32,266 nt of DNA, taken from Dysgonamonadaceae bacterium. GTDB taxonomy: Bacteria; Bacteroidota; Bacteroidia; Bacteroidales; Azobacteroidaceae. The number at the start of each line of letters is the position of its first letter. Within the stretch, counting starts at the first letter, position 1. The stretch spans positions 1 to 32,266 of the forward strand of contig JAITQA010000130.1 of NCBI GenBank assembly GCA_031289145.1, read 5' to 3'. The notes below the pieces were generated by a model. The model was not told the origin of the DNA and searched no databases. It saw only the letters and a list, made by a program, of their open reading frames with translations. Made by a program: the position numbers and the translations under genes. Positions 7,888 through 16,278 of this stretch are shown piece by piece.

Positions 7888-8703
7888 TTATTTCAATAAT
7901 TTTTCCACATTTCCATACAGTCGCTTGATTTCTTTCAGATATTTCCCTGAAGGATAATCATTTGCATAAGCAAAATATTCGTCTGCCACGTCCCTGTAAC
8001 GAAATTCTTTTTTCTCTTCCACACTCCTGAGCGCCATTTCATACTTCGACTTGAAGACATAATACATAAAATCTTCACGGTATTTGGAATAGGGATAAGA
8101 ATGCATGGCATTCTGTGCGGTAAGAACACAGGAAAGATAATTGCCTCCGGGAAATGAATAGATGACATAATCACCTAAATTATAGTACAATTTGACAGAA
8201 ATTAATTCTTTGAATGCCAATTTCTCCTGCAATTCAAACATGGTGGTTTCCACCTCTTCTTTCTTTTCGCTTTGGGGATATATTTCAATAAAACTTTGGA
8301 ACTCTTGCATGGCTTTGTACGTATCCGTTTGGTCGAGCCGCGGGTCGGGAGATTCCAAATACAGGCAATGCGCTGAATAATAACGTGCCAACTCGGCGTA
8401 TTCTCCTCTCGCATAAGTCGTATAATAGCTGCGGAAATACTCCGAAGCCGTAAGGTAATCTTTCATCCGAAAGTAACTCTGCGCCAATAAATACATGGCT
8501 TCTTCACCCCGTGACGTTGTTCGCGTCATTTGCACAACCTCTTCCAGCAAAGTCGCCGCCCTACTGTATTTTCCTGCATCGAAATACTTTTTTGCATAGT
8601 CATATTTAACATTCATATCAGGGTTTTTCAGTACGCTATTGTACTCCCCGCAAGCAAAAAACAGAAAAGCAAAAAAGAAAACGACAGCAATTTTTGACTT
8701 CAT
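7888..8703 (-). CDS. bamD: Outer-membrane assembly lipoprotein BamD
   Basis: A 271-residue lipoprotein made of tetratricopeptide-like repeats (YDYAKKYFDAGKYSRAATLLEEV and AMYLLAQSYFRMKDYLTASEYF), matching BamD/YfiO, the essential partner of BamA in beta-barrel insertion. The lipobox LFFAC places the lipidated cysteine at residue 18. The ATG at 8703 is chosen over an in-frame ATG at 8724: it gives a normal lipoprotein signal, and the upstream start would overlap the -7 promoter box at 8722-8729. It heads an operon with rpoZ, DUF4293 and fecCD. Confidence 0.92.
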   Translation of the reverse strand: MKSKIAVVFFFAFLFFACGEYNSVLKNPDMNVKYDYAKKYFDAGKYSRAATLLEEVVQMTRTTSRGEEAMYLLAQSYFRMKDYLTASEYFRSYYTTYARGEYAELARYYSAHCLYLESPDPRLDQTDTYKAMQEFQSFIEIYPQSEKKEEVETTMFELQEKLAFKELISVKLYYNLGDYVIYSFPGGNYLSCVLTAQNAMHSYPYSKYREDFMYYVFKSKYEMALRSVEEKKEFRYRDVADEYFAYANDYPSGKYLKEIKRLYGNVEKLLK

Positions 8704-8721
8704 GTATATAAAATTTGAGTA

Positions 8722-8729
8722 CAAAAGTA
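8722..8729 (-). promoter_or_regulatory. -7 box of the bamD operon
   Basis: On the minus strand the sequence reads TACTTTTG, a perfect TAnnTTTG match. Transcription would begin near 8715, giving a very short leader to the ATG at 8703. No clear TTTG -33 element is visible. Confidence 0.5.
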
Positions 8730-8806
8730 ATGAATCCCTTTGAATAAAGGAAAAGATTTAAACTTTTTTATGGAATATAGCAACTTTCGGTGTATGAAAC
8801 TCGCCT

Positions 8807-9232
8807 TTACAAAGCAAATAACTCGTCGGAAGCCAGCAGTTCCACCTTATTTTCCGATAAGACAGCCATGGTTTTTTCCAAATTATCGGGGCGGATAATC
8901 ACCAAGGCGCCGTTTCCGGAAGAAAAGGCATACATATATTCGATAAAAACCTCCGCATCCATAAGAATGGTCATCACTTGCGCCAAAGAACCGGGTTTGT
9001 TGGGCGTCTGTAGACAAATCACATCCGTAACGCTCACCGCATAACGGTGTTCTCTCAAGACGCTTCTTGCAGCCTCCGGGTCGGATACAATCAACCTGAC
9101 GATTCCGAAATCGGAATTTTCGGCTACCGTAAATGCAGTCATGTTGATACCTGCATTGCCCAGAATATTGGTGACCTCGGTAAAACGGCCTTTTTTGTTT
9201 TCTAAGAAAATGGATAATTGTTTGATTAACAT
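8807..9232 (-). CDS. Double-ACT-domain regulatory protein
   Basis: The 141 residues form two ACT domains (about 1-66 and 70-141): MLIKQLSIFLENKKGRFTEV starts the first and TPNKPGSLAQVMTILMDA the second. ACT domains bind amino acids to control metabolic enzymes. It follows the phenylacetate-CoA ligase gene after 8 bp. The same pairing recurs in Bacteroidota, often beside indolepyruvate ferredoxin oxidoreductase genes, suggesting a sensor of aromatic or branched-chain amino acids for 2-oxoacid/aryl-CoA metabolism. Those oxidoreductase genes are not in this window. The ligand is not predictable here. Confidence 0.85.
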   Translation of the reverse strand: MLIKQLSIFLENKKGRFTEVTNILGNAGINMTAFTVAENSDFGIVRLIVSDPEAARSVLREHRYAVSVTDVICLQTPNKPGSLAQVMTILMDAEVFIEYMYAFSSGNGALVIIRPDNLEKTMAVLSENKVELLASDELFAL

Positions 9233-9240
9233 AAATATTA

Positions 9241-10542
9241 TTATTTAAAAATTCTTTTGTCTATTACCCGTTTAGCCTTGCCCTGGCTGCGTTCTATGCT
9301 GCGGGGTTCGACCAATTTGACATCCGGAGAGATACCCAATACATTTTGCAAGCGATGGGCGATCTGTTTCCGTAAATCCAACATTTTTGAGACTTCGTCG
9401 GAATAAAAGTCTTCTTTCATCTCTACCTGTACTTCAAAAGTATCCAAGTTGTTGATGCGATCCACAATCAATAAATAATGCGGTTCCAACTGCGGTATTT
9501 CGCAGATAACGCTTTCGACCTGCGAAGGAAATACGTTTACGCCGCGAATAATCAGCATATCGTCGCACCGGCCCAGGATACGCCCCATGCGCACGGAAGT
9601 ACGGCCGCACGTGCATACGGAATAGTCCAACGAGGTCAAATCCCTTGTACGGAAACGCAACAAGGGCATTCCGTCTTTGGTAATGGTCGAGAATACCAAT
9701 TCGCCCATTTCGCCAGGAGGCACAGGTTCGCCGGTTTCCGGATGCACAATTTCCGGATAAAAATGGTCTTCGCACAAATGGGTGCCGTTCTGGTGCTGAC
9801 ATTCATGGCCTACGCCCGGACCGATAATTTCGGTCAGTCCGTATAAATCATAAGCCTTAATGCCTAATTTTTCTTCCAATTCTTTGCGCATACCTTCCGT
9901 CCAGGGTTCGGCCCCGAAAGCGCCGACTTTCAGTTTGAATTCTTCACGGGGAATGCCCGAATCAAGCAAGGCATCCGCCAGATACAAGGCATACGAAGGC
10001 GTACAGGCCAAACCGACCGCGCCGAAATCATGCATCAGCATGATTTGTTTTTCCGTATTGCCGCTTGACATGGGGATAACGGCGCCACCAATGGTCTCAA
10101 CGGCGCCATGCGCACCGAGGCCACCGGTAAACAAACCGTAACCATAAGAAACTTGTACTACATCATTTTTTCCCAATCCATAAGCCGTGAAACAACGGGC
10201 GCCTACTTCTCCCCAGATATTCAGATCGTTGCGCGTATAACCGACAACAATCGGTTTGCCTGTGGTTCCGGAAGAAGCCTGCAAGCGGACTATTTCCGAC
10301 ATCGGACTGCTCAACAGGCCGAAAGGATAATAATCCCGCAAGTCCTTTTTGGACGTAAAGGGCAGTTTCACGATATCGTCTATCGTTTGAATATCAGTCG
10401 GCGTGATGCCTTTTTCCTGCATCCTTTTCCGGTAGGGTTCGCAATTGTGATAAACCCTTTCTACGGTCTTCTTCAAGCGGATTCCTTGAAGTTTGCGCAT
10501 ATCCTCGCGGGACATACATTCCATTGTTTCATTCCAAATCAT
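9241..10542 (-). CDS. paaK: Phenylacetate-CoA ligase (AMP-forming)
   Basis: A 433-residue soluble adenylate-forming enzyme with the usual PaaK length and motifs: the P-loop SSGTTGKPIVVGYT, YGLTEIIGPGVGHEC, LRFRTRDLT, GRCDDMLIIRGVNVFPSQVE and the C-terminal catalytic lysine region GKAKRVIDKR. The reaction is aryl-acetate + ATP + CoA to aryl-acetyl-CoA + AMP + PPi. In anaerobic Bacteroidales it probably handles phenylacetate or indoleacetate-type acids from aromatic amino acid fermentation rather than the aerobic paa pathway, since no other paa genes are present. It is co-transcribed with the ACT protein from a promoter at 10586-10615. Confidence 0.92.
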   Translation of the reverse strand: MIWNETMECMSREDMRKLQGIRLKKTVERVYHNCEPYRKRMQEKGITPTDIQTIDDIVKLPFTSKKDLRDYYPFGLLSSPMSEIVRLQASSGTTGKPIVVGYTRNDLNIWGEVGARCFTAYGLGKNDVVQVSYGYGLFTGGLGAHGAVETIGGAVIPMSSGNTEKQIMLMHDFGAVGLACTPSYALYLADALLDSGIPREEFKLKVGAFGAEPWTEGMRKELEEKLGIKAYDLYGLTEIIGPGVGHECQHQNGTHLCEDHFYPEIVHPETGEPVPPGEMGELVFSTITKDGMPLLRFRTRDLTSLDYSVCTCGRTSVRMGRILGRCDDMLIIRGVNVFPSQVESVICEIPQLEPHYLLIVDRINNLDTFEVQVEMKEDFYSDEVSKMLDLRKQIAHRLQNVLGISPDVKLVEPRSIERSQGKAKRVIDKRIFK

Positions 10543-10585
10543 TGTCTTTTTAGTGTAACGGATTAGAAATATTGTTTTCTGTGTG

Positions 10586-10615
10586 CAAAAGTAAACAATA
10601 TTTATTATTTAACAA
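10586..10615 (-). promoter_or_regulatory. Promoter of the paaK-ACT operon
   Basis: The minus strand reads TTG (10615-10613), a 19-bp spacer, then TACTTTTG (10593-10586), fitting the Bacteroides -33/-7 pattern. The -33 part lies inside the final codons of the upstream metallophosphatase gene, so paaK has its own promoter despite the small gap. Confidence 0.55.
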
Positions 10616-12905
10616 GCACTTTAACGGTTTCCACACCGAAAGTTTTTTCTATTTTCAAGAAATATACGCCGGGAGTTAATTCGGATATATTGATTTCTTC
10701 TGTGAATCCGGAAGCCGGTCTCGCCTGTTTAACTGTTTGACCCGTAATATTCAGCATCGCAATATTGTTTACATCTGTGAGATTTTCCAACACTAATTTA
10801 TCGTCGGCCGGATTCGGATATACTTTTACTTTGCTTGTAGCCGGGGCATTGATTCCGGTGACTATTTTTTCCTGTAGCACGAATTTAAGCGCATTTTCCG
10901 GTAAACCGGTTGCTGTACCATTTGGATTCCGCTTAATTTTTGAACCGGGGGTATCTCCTTCCGGTCTCAGCAGGTAAGCAAGCGTAGAACCGGGGTATCC
11001 CTTCAAACTCGGATATGTTTCGTCATTCACCGCACAAACCTCCGGCATTAAACTCGGTTCGCCATAACTACCGGCAGTTTTTGTTCCATAGAAAGCGCTT
11101 CCTCCATCGGGGCCGCCGCTGAGAAACCGCAGTTTAATGCTTGGGTCTGCTTTATTGCTTATCATGACTAAATCGCCGGTTGAATGTTCACCCGATTTTT
11201 CTACTTTCCACAATTGAGTTTCCTGATTTTCTACAGGCGTTTCAATCGTCAGCATTTTTTCGGCGCCCTGGGATTGGACAACCAAATCGTTGGAAATAAA
11301 CTGGATATAATACCAAATCTCATTTCCGCCGGTACTATAGGCAGGCATCCATTTTCCAACGGGATCAGTACCGCCGCCGTCATCTGTCGGGCCTTCCGGT
11401 ATCGGATGCTGCGGCAGAGACATGACCGTATTCGGCTTGGTGTCGTAAATGGTGTAGGTTTCGCCGTTTTTCTTCACTAAGATTCCCCGACCGTTGCCGT
11501 TACTGTAAGCCGTCGCAGCCGGTACATTGACATTGACGACCCGGTAGTCGTAATTGTTTTCGGCATAGGCTTTCGGACTGTCCGAACGGTTGGCTGCGGC
11601 GATACTGCTGCTGTTTACCTCGGTATGTCCGATAATGATGCGTTCCACCTCATAGCGTCTCAACAGGCCACCTAATATATCCAAGGGTAGCGGTGTTGCG
11701 CTACTTGTGTTGTAACCGGGTACTATTCCCCTGAACCACAACACGCCCCCGTCCCCATTTACGGCAAACAGGCCGGAAGAAGTCGACCCTCTGCCGCTTC
11801 GCAATATCTCTGTGCTCATGCTCGTGTTGACGGCTTCAATCGAATAATTTTGTTTGTAGAAATCAGGGTTTAATCCGGCATGTACATACAAATCCTTTCC
11901 GATAATCTGAACAGAATTACATTGCGCCAACCAACGTCCCAACTCGGTGTTGTTATTGAAAAAACGCGAACCGTACTGATTGGTAACATTAAAATATTTT
12001 TCCGAAAGGGTTCTGTACTTCATGTTCAGATACCCATCCGATCCGTAGCAGGACGATGAGTTTCTCAACTCCATTTCTTCATGGTTGCCATAGTTGAAAT
12101 ACACTTCTCCGCCGGCATTTCTTGCCTCTTGTTGGAGTTTATATGTGAACCAGAAGATGGTGGTTGCATCATCTCCCCGGTCGAATATATCGCCGTTGAT
12201 CATCAATTCATTTTTCCCGAAAGCCCAGTTTAGATTGGCGTCAATTACTTTTTGCGCTTTCAGGATAGAGATAAAGGGCGCCCATTTGGCGTGTGGGTCA
12301 CTGATTACAATCAGGGAATCGGGCGCCGGACGTTTCCAGTCGGACCGGGACAGGGGATGCAATGTCACCTGAAACCGCGACCGGTCGCTTTTACCGGGTT
12401 CGTTCACATCTGAAAGTACCTCAAATGTATAACCGGTCGGCAGAACAGGATAAACCTTTTCTACCATGTAACCCTCTTCGTCAACGGACACCACTTTGTC
12501 GCCGCCTGTGGCATACTGGATATATGGGCCGTCGGGTTGATTCGCCGAAAGTTCCGGCGTCCGGTCGGTTACCGTAACCGTAAGATTGGCCGTAATGCCC
12601 GAAGCATCTTGTGCGGCAATCGTTACGGTAGCTGTTCCGGCTGTTAAGGCTGTTATTTCCCCGGCGGCGTTTACGGTTGCCACCTGATTGTCGGAACTCG
12701 AATAAGCGACCGATTTATTATCCGCATCGGCAGGTAATACTTCAATCTGCAAGCCTTGCAGGTTTTTTTTCTTTAAGGTAAGCGCTCCTCCGGTAACATT
12801 TTTTACTGTGATAGATGTTACATCTTTCGCTTGTACCAAAGGAGAATAGGCCGTCAGCATAACGGCTGTAAGTAATAAATTTAAGAATAATCGGATTTTT
12901 TTCAT
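10605..12905 (-). CDS. T9SS-secreted metallophosphatase with Big_2 domain
   Basis: This 766-residue modular protein has a signal peptide (1-26), a Big_2 immunoglobulin-like domain (about 28-115), a calcineurin-like phosphoesterase domain (about 195-430), a beta-rich ricin-like or carbohydrate-binding-like segment (about 520-640), and a Por-type C-terminal sorting tail (VKVYPNPADDKLVLENL ... GVYFLKIEK ... VKVLVK). The phosphoesterase metal motifs are complete: SDPHAKW (Asp203, His205), NGDIFDRGDD (Asp239, Asp242), YGNHEEM (Asn274, His275), a later YVHAGL and IIIGHTEV. The GDIFDRG/GNHE form resembles PPP and Shewanella-like protein phosphatases. It should act outside the cell or on its surface, on an unknown phosphorylated substrate. 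Confidence 0.88.
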   Translation of the reverse strand: MKKIRLFLNLLLTAVMLTAYSPLVQAKDVTSITVKNVTGGALTLKKKNLQGLQIEVLPADADNKSVAYSSSDNQVATVNAAGEITALTAGTATVTIAAQDASGITANLTVTVTDRTPELSANQPDGPYIQYATGGDKVVSVDEEGYMVEKVYPVLPTGYTFEVLSDVNEPGKSDRSRFQVTLHPLSRSDWKRPAPDSLIVISDPHAKWAPFISILKAQKVIDANLNWAFGKNELMINGDIFDRGDDATTIFWFTYKLQQEARNAGGEVYFNYGNHEEMELRNSSSCYGSDGYLNMKYRTLSEKYFNVTNQYGSRFFNNNTELGRWLAQCNSVQIIGKDLYVHAGLNPDFYKQNYSIEAVNTSMSTEILRSGRGSTSSGLFAVNGDGGVLWFRGIVPGYNTSSATPLPLDILGGLLRRYEVERIIIGHTEVNSSSIAAANRSDSPKAYAENNYDYRVVNVNVPAATAYSNGNGRGILVKKNGETYTIYDTKPNTVMSLPQHPIPEGPTDDGGGTDPVGKWMPAYSTGGNEIWYYIQFISNDLVVQSQGAEKMLTIETPVENQETQLWKVEKSGEHSTGDLVMISNKADPSIKLRFLSGGPDGGSAFYGTKTAGSYGEPSLMPEVCAVNDETYPSLKGYPGSTLAYLLRPEGDTPGSKIKRNPNGTATGLPENALKFVLQEKIVTGINAPATSKVKVYPNPADDKLVLENLTDVNNIAMLNITGQTVKQARPASGFTEEINISELTPGVYFLKIEKTFGVETVKVLVK

Positions 12906-12931
12906 TGGATTTTTTTAGTTGTTTTTTTACG

Positions 12932-12976
12932 AAAAAAAAGCCTCCGGAATCTTATCTGACACTAAAACCCCGGAGG
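12932..12976 (-). terminator. Intrinsic terminator after the GLUG genes
   Basis: On the minus strand CCTCCGG (12976-12970) pairs with CCGGAGG (12947-12941) across a 22-base loop and is followed by C and eight T residues (12939-12932). It ends the GLUG operon just before the metallophosphatase gene, whose own promoter is not evident. Confidence 0.8.
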
Positions 12977-13000
12977 AATTATTATATTCAGGAAATGATC

Positions 13001-14380
13001 TCAATAAATCACTTTAACATTTTTCTCACCTGCTACAACGATATATATGCCGCGAGCAGGCAGGGAAACATTTTGTTCTGTAGATTTTACTTTTTTGCTG
13101 TAAACAGTTTTACCCTGTATGTCGTAAACATTTAACTGTTCTCCGGCGAGTAATCCGGCGACCTTTAAGACACCTTCGAAAACAAAGGATTTCAAAACTG
13201 TACCTGAAACCGATTTGATAGCGGTACTCGATTCGGGCTCCCATTTAAGCGTGGGATATAAAGTTCCTTCGTTAATTTTCCATGTATTGGTAAAATCCCA
13301 GGTTGGAAGACTTGCGGCATAAAACGCCGCTGTCTTTGCTTCTTCAACAGTGGCAGAGGCAGTTCCTTGTTGTCTTGGTTTGCCGTCCGAATTGTAGCCT
13401 GCACTTTCGCCGGTCAACGTGCTACTGTAGTAATTATTGGCTGTTGTGCAAGTTTCGGCATCATATCCCAAGATAGGATGCGCATGACTGGCATCTCCAC
13501 TGAGGCTACTTTGTAAGGCAATATTGTTTTTAATAATGGTTCCATCCGTATTTGGAACACGACCCAAGATTCCTCCTGCCGTAGAATTGCCGGTCACACT
13601 ACCCTCCGCATAACAATTCTGGATGGTGTAACTACCTGTGGCGCTGGATTGATACAGGTATCCGCCTATTCCGGCTGCGTATGAAGTTGCCGCAGTAGAT
13701 GTTATTGCCGCATTGCTGTAGCAATCGGTAATAAGTAATACGGTTGCGGTTCCATTGCCGATGCCGCTATGACCGCCGAGAATACCGGCCGTGCCTGCTG
13801 CTGCTGCTGTAACATTTCCCTTATTGAAGCAAGATGCGATGGTAAGTGAACTGTTGGAAATCCGCAAATCGCCGACAATACCTCCGGCGCCGCTGGGGTA
13901 AGCGGTTCCTGCTGTTGTTCCTGTAATGCTTGCACTGTTACCGCAATTGCGAATCTCTACGCTACCACCGCTAGCGCTCTCTAAGTTTAAGTCAACAGTT
14001 CCGGCAATACTGCCGACTGCTTGTCCACCTGTTATTGAACCTCCTTCGATTATCAAATTCTCGACGACTGCGCCCGGTCCCAAAGTTATAAACAGACCGG
14101 CATTAGTTGTAACGTTGATCGTTATGTTTTTGATTTTGTGACCTGCACCGTTTAGTTTACCGGCGAAATGTCCCGCAATGGGCGTCCAGTTGGCGTCCGA
14201 TAAATCAATGTCCGCAATTAAAAGAAAACGCTTATCAAGGTTATCCTTTATTGCTTCCAACTGAGACCGGTTTGTAATCTGATACGGGTCGGTTTCTGTT
14301 CCGGCACCGCCTGCAAATTGTGCATTTGCTGTGAATCCGACAAAAACGAATAAACAAAAAATTGTAATAATACTTTTCAT
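13001..14380 (-). CDS. Secreted GLUG-repeat protein with Por-type C-terminal tail (copy 1)
   Basis: The 459-residue protein has a signal peptide (ending TANAQ), then AGGAGTETDPYQITNRSQLEAI, the standard opening of Bacteroidota GLUG-motif surface proteins. Repeats with GGIVGD, GGILGR and CYAEGSVTG patterns form a right-handed beta helix. The tail (GVLKVAGLLAGEQLNVYDIQGKTVYSKKV ... RGIYIVVAGEKNVKV) resembles T9SS sorting or DUF6383-type domains. Such proteins are thought to be adhesins or surface scaffolds; no catalytic motif is seen. It is a paralogue of the gene at 14451-15911, with 70 bp between, and no -7 box was found in the gap, so it is probably read from the upstream promoter. Confidence 0.85.
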   Translation of the reverse strand: MKSIITIFCLFVFVGFTANAQFAGGAGTETDPYQITNRSQLEAIKDNLDKRFLLIADIDLSDANWTPIAGHFAGKLNGAGHKIKNITINVTTNAGLFITLGPGAVVENLIIEGGSITGGQAVGSIAGTVDLNLESASGGSVEIRNCGNSASITGTTAGTAYPSGAGGIVGDLRISNSSLTIASCFNKGNVTAAAAGTAGILGGHSGIGNGTATVLLITDCYSNAAITSTAATSYAAGIGGYLYQSSATGSYTIQNCYAEGSVTGNSTAGGILGRVPNTDGTIIKNNIALQSSLSGDASHAHPILGYDAETCTTANNYYSSTLTGESAGYNSDGKPRQQGTASATVEEAKTAAFYAASLPTWDFTNTWKINEGTLYPTLKWEPESSTAIKSVSGTVLKSFVFEGVLKVAGLLAGEQLNVYDIQGKTVYSKKVKSTEQNVSLPARGIYIVVAGEKNVKVIY

Positions 14381-14450
14381 AAATTTTCTTTTTTTTAATT
14401 AATAATTCGAATATTGTAACTCAATAAGATATTGTATCAGCAATATGCTA

Positions 14451-15911
14451 TCAAAAAACTACTTTAACATGCTTTTCACCGGCTACAACGATATAAATGC
14501 CATGTCCCTGCACCGGAATATTCTGTTCCAAAGATTTCACCGTCCGGGACCAGATATTTACGCCTTGCAAGGTGTATACGCGCAGTGTTTCGCCGGCAAC
14601 AAGGCCGGTAATCCGCAGGATGCCATTCGAAGCGGAAGCTTTCAAGGTATTGACGACAGGCGCCGTTTTGATACCGGTAGAACCGCCTACGCCTTTCAGT
14701 GTCGGGAAAGACAGGCCTTCTTCGATTTGCCAGATATTGGTGAAATCCCATCCCAAACCGGTGTAGGTGGATCGGGATTTTAGTTCGGCTAAGGTTTTAT
14801 TGAGACCACCGGCTCCTGTGGCGCTGGATGTGATCGTCGCGGAAGCACCTGATCTAAGTACTACCATACCAACATAACCATAATTATTAGTGATACTATA
14901 GTTTCCTCCAGAGGAATGTGACGCATAGATTCTATTCGCAGCGGTGGTTGAAGTACCTCCACTTGAGACAGATTCCTGTGCACCCACACTGTTACTGATG
15001 GTTATTGGATTTACACTACCTGAAATATCATATATTCGGCCGACTATTCCGCCCACGCGAGAACTGGTGTTTGCAGCATTAGCTTCCACTTTGCCCGTAG
15101 CAAAGCATTTTTCTATTGTAATAGGAGCACTGGTCGCATCACCTTGATATGGAGTACCTACAATGCCACCCATCCAAGTATCTCCGCTTGCCTTGGTAGA
15201 AGAAATTTCCGCATTATTGTAGCAATCGGAAATAAGAACAGCCCCGTTTGTGCTTGTGAAAACTCTACCAACTATACCTCCAACCATACTGCCGGTTCCG
15301 CTTATATTACCGGTATTGGCACATTTGGAGATAGTTAGGTTGTTTCCATGAAGCTCGGCAAAACCAATAATTCCGCCGACAAAGTTTGAAGCGGCGCTTC
15401 CGCTTGTCGAACAAGTAATAAGCACGCTACTGCTGCATTTGACAATATTTATGCTTTCAGCGTTATCGGGATTAATGTATCCGGCAAGACTACCCGCATA
15501 AATGGAAGCGCCTGCTGAAATCGTAATCACTCCTTCAAAATGTAAATCATCAACAGAAACGCCTCCACCTAATACACCGAACAGTCCAACATAGTCCAAC
15601 ATTGAAGAGGTAGGAAATTCCTCCTCAATCAACAAGTTTTTAATTTTGTGACCTGCACCATGCAATTTACCACAAAAAGGGTTACTTTTTATAATCGCCA
15701 ATGGCGTCCATTTGTCTCCGCCCAGGTCGATATCGGCCGTCAAAAGAAAATGTTTGTCTATATTGTCGGCTCCCAGAAAGCCGCCCAGCGCTTCCAACTG
15801 TGCCCGGTTCGAAATTTGATAAGGGTCCGCAGCCGTTCCGGCGCCGCCTGCAAATTGTGCTTTTGCCGTAAATACGACAAGAATTAAAAGAATAGTAAAA
15901 ATACTTTTCAT
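14451..15911 (-). CDS. Secreted GLUG-repeat protein with Por-type C-terminal tail (copy 2)
   Basis: The 486-residue paralogue shares the signal peptide, the AQFAGGAGTAADPYQISNRAQLEAL opening and the end (GIYIVVAGEKHVKVVF). The middle is built from GLUG-type beta-helix rungs (VGGIIGFAEL, VGGIVGRVF, MGGIVGTPY) rich in Ser, Thr and Gly. It is first in the operon. A promoter whose spacer is a (TAAA)5 tract lies 65 bp upstream, suggesting that expression of both GLUG proteins may vary. Surface location by T9SS is inferred from the C-terminal domain. Function is unknown. Confidence 0.85.
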   Translation of the reverse strand: MKSIFTILLILVVFTAKAQFAGGAGTAADPYQISNRAQLEALGGFLGADNIDKHFLLTADIDLGGDKWTPLAIIKSNPFCGKLHGAGHKIKNLLIEEEFPTSSMLDYVGLFGVLGGGVSVDDLHFEGVITISAGASIYAGSLAGYINPDNAESINIVKCSSSVLITCSTSGSAASNFVGGIIGFAELHGNNLTISKCANTGNISGTGSMVGGIVGRVFTSTNGAVLISDCYNNAEISSTKASGDTWMGGIVGTPYQGDATSAPITIEKCFATGKVEANAANTSSRVGGIVGRIYDISGSVNPITISNSVGAQESVSSGGTSTTAANRIYASHSSGGNYSITNNYGYVGMVVLRSGASATITSSATGAGGLNKTLAELKSRSTYTGLGWDFTNIWQIEEGLSFPTLKGVGGSTGIKTAPVVNTLKASASNGILRITGLVAGETLRVYTLQGVNIWSRTVKSLEQNIPVQGHGIYIVVAGEKHVKVVF

Positions 15912-15975
15912 ACAAATAATTTTAATGTTAATAATTTATTTAATTTTAAAATTTGGACAATAAGCTAATCCGGTG

Positions 15976-16009
15976 CAAATATAGTAAATAAATAAATAAA
16001 TAAAACAAA
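15976..16009 (-). promoter_or_regulatory. GLUG operon promoter with microsatellite spacer
   Basis: On the minus strand TTTG (16009-16006) is followed by 22 bases and then TATATTTG (15983-15976), a perfect -7 box. The usual spacer is 19-21 bp, so this one is slightly long. The spacer consists almost wholly of the TTTA/TAAA tandem repeat. Confidence 0.5.
15985..16004. repeat. Tetranucleotide microsatellite (TAAA)5
   Basis: Five perfect TAAA units occupy the spacer between the -33 and -7 boxes of the GLUG promoter. Change by one unit would alter the spacing from 22 to 18 or 26 bp. The rest of the intergenic region (15912-16278) is AT-rich and contains no gene, apart from the SusD terminator at 16211-16255. 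Confidence 0.85.
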
Positions 16010-16210
16010 TTGCGGCTAATTTTTAACATATCATTTTTAAAAGAAGGCAGATAGTTACAATTTCAAGATTTTCAGGCAAAAAATGGGGATGCCAAACTTG
16101 TAAATCAAGGCAATTTGCAATGTTGGAATTACAATTTCCTTTTGGCAGCAAGACTGCATATATTGCGTATCAATATCACTTTCGGAAAACTTTCCTTTAG
16201 CCTGATCCGG

Positions 16211-16255
16211 TCGAAAAATAAAGTTAGGAGGAAAGCTATTTTATTTTCCTCCTAA
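16211..16255 (-). terminator. Intrinsic terminator after susD
   Basis: TTAGGAGGAAA (16224-16234) and TTTCCTCCTAA (16245-16255) form a perfect 11-bp stem with a 10-base loop. On the minus strand the stem is followed by CTTTATTTTT. It ends the SusC-SusD transcript, separating it from the GLUG operon. Confidence 0.7.
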
Positions 16256-16278
16256 TCTTTATGTTCGGAAATGAAGCA

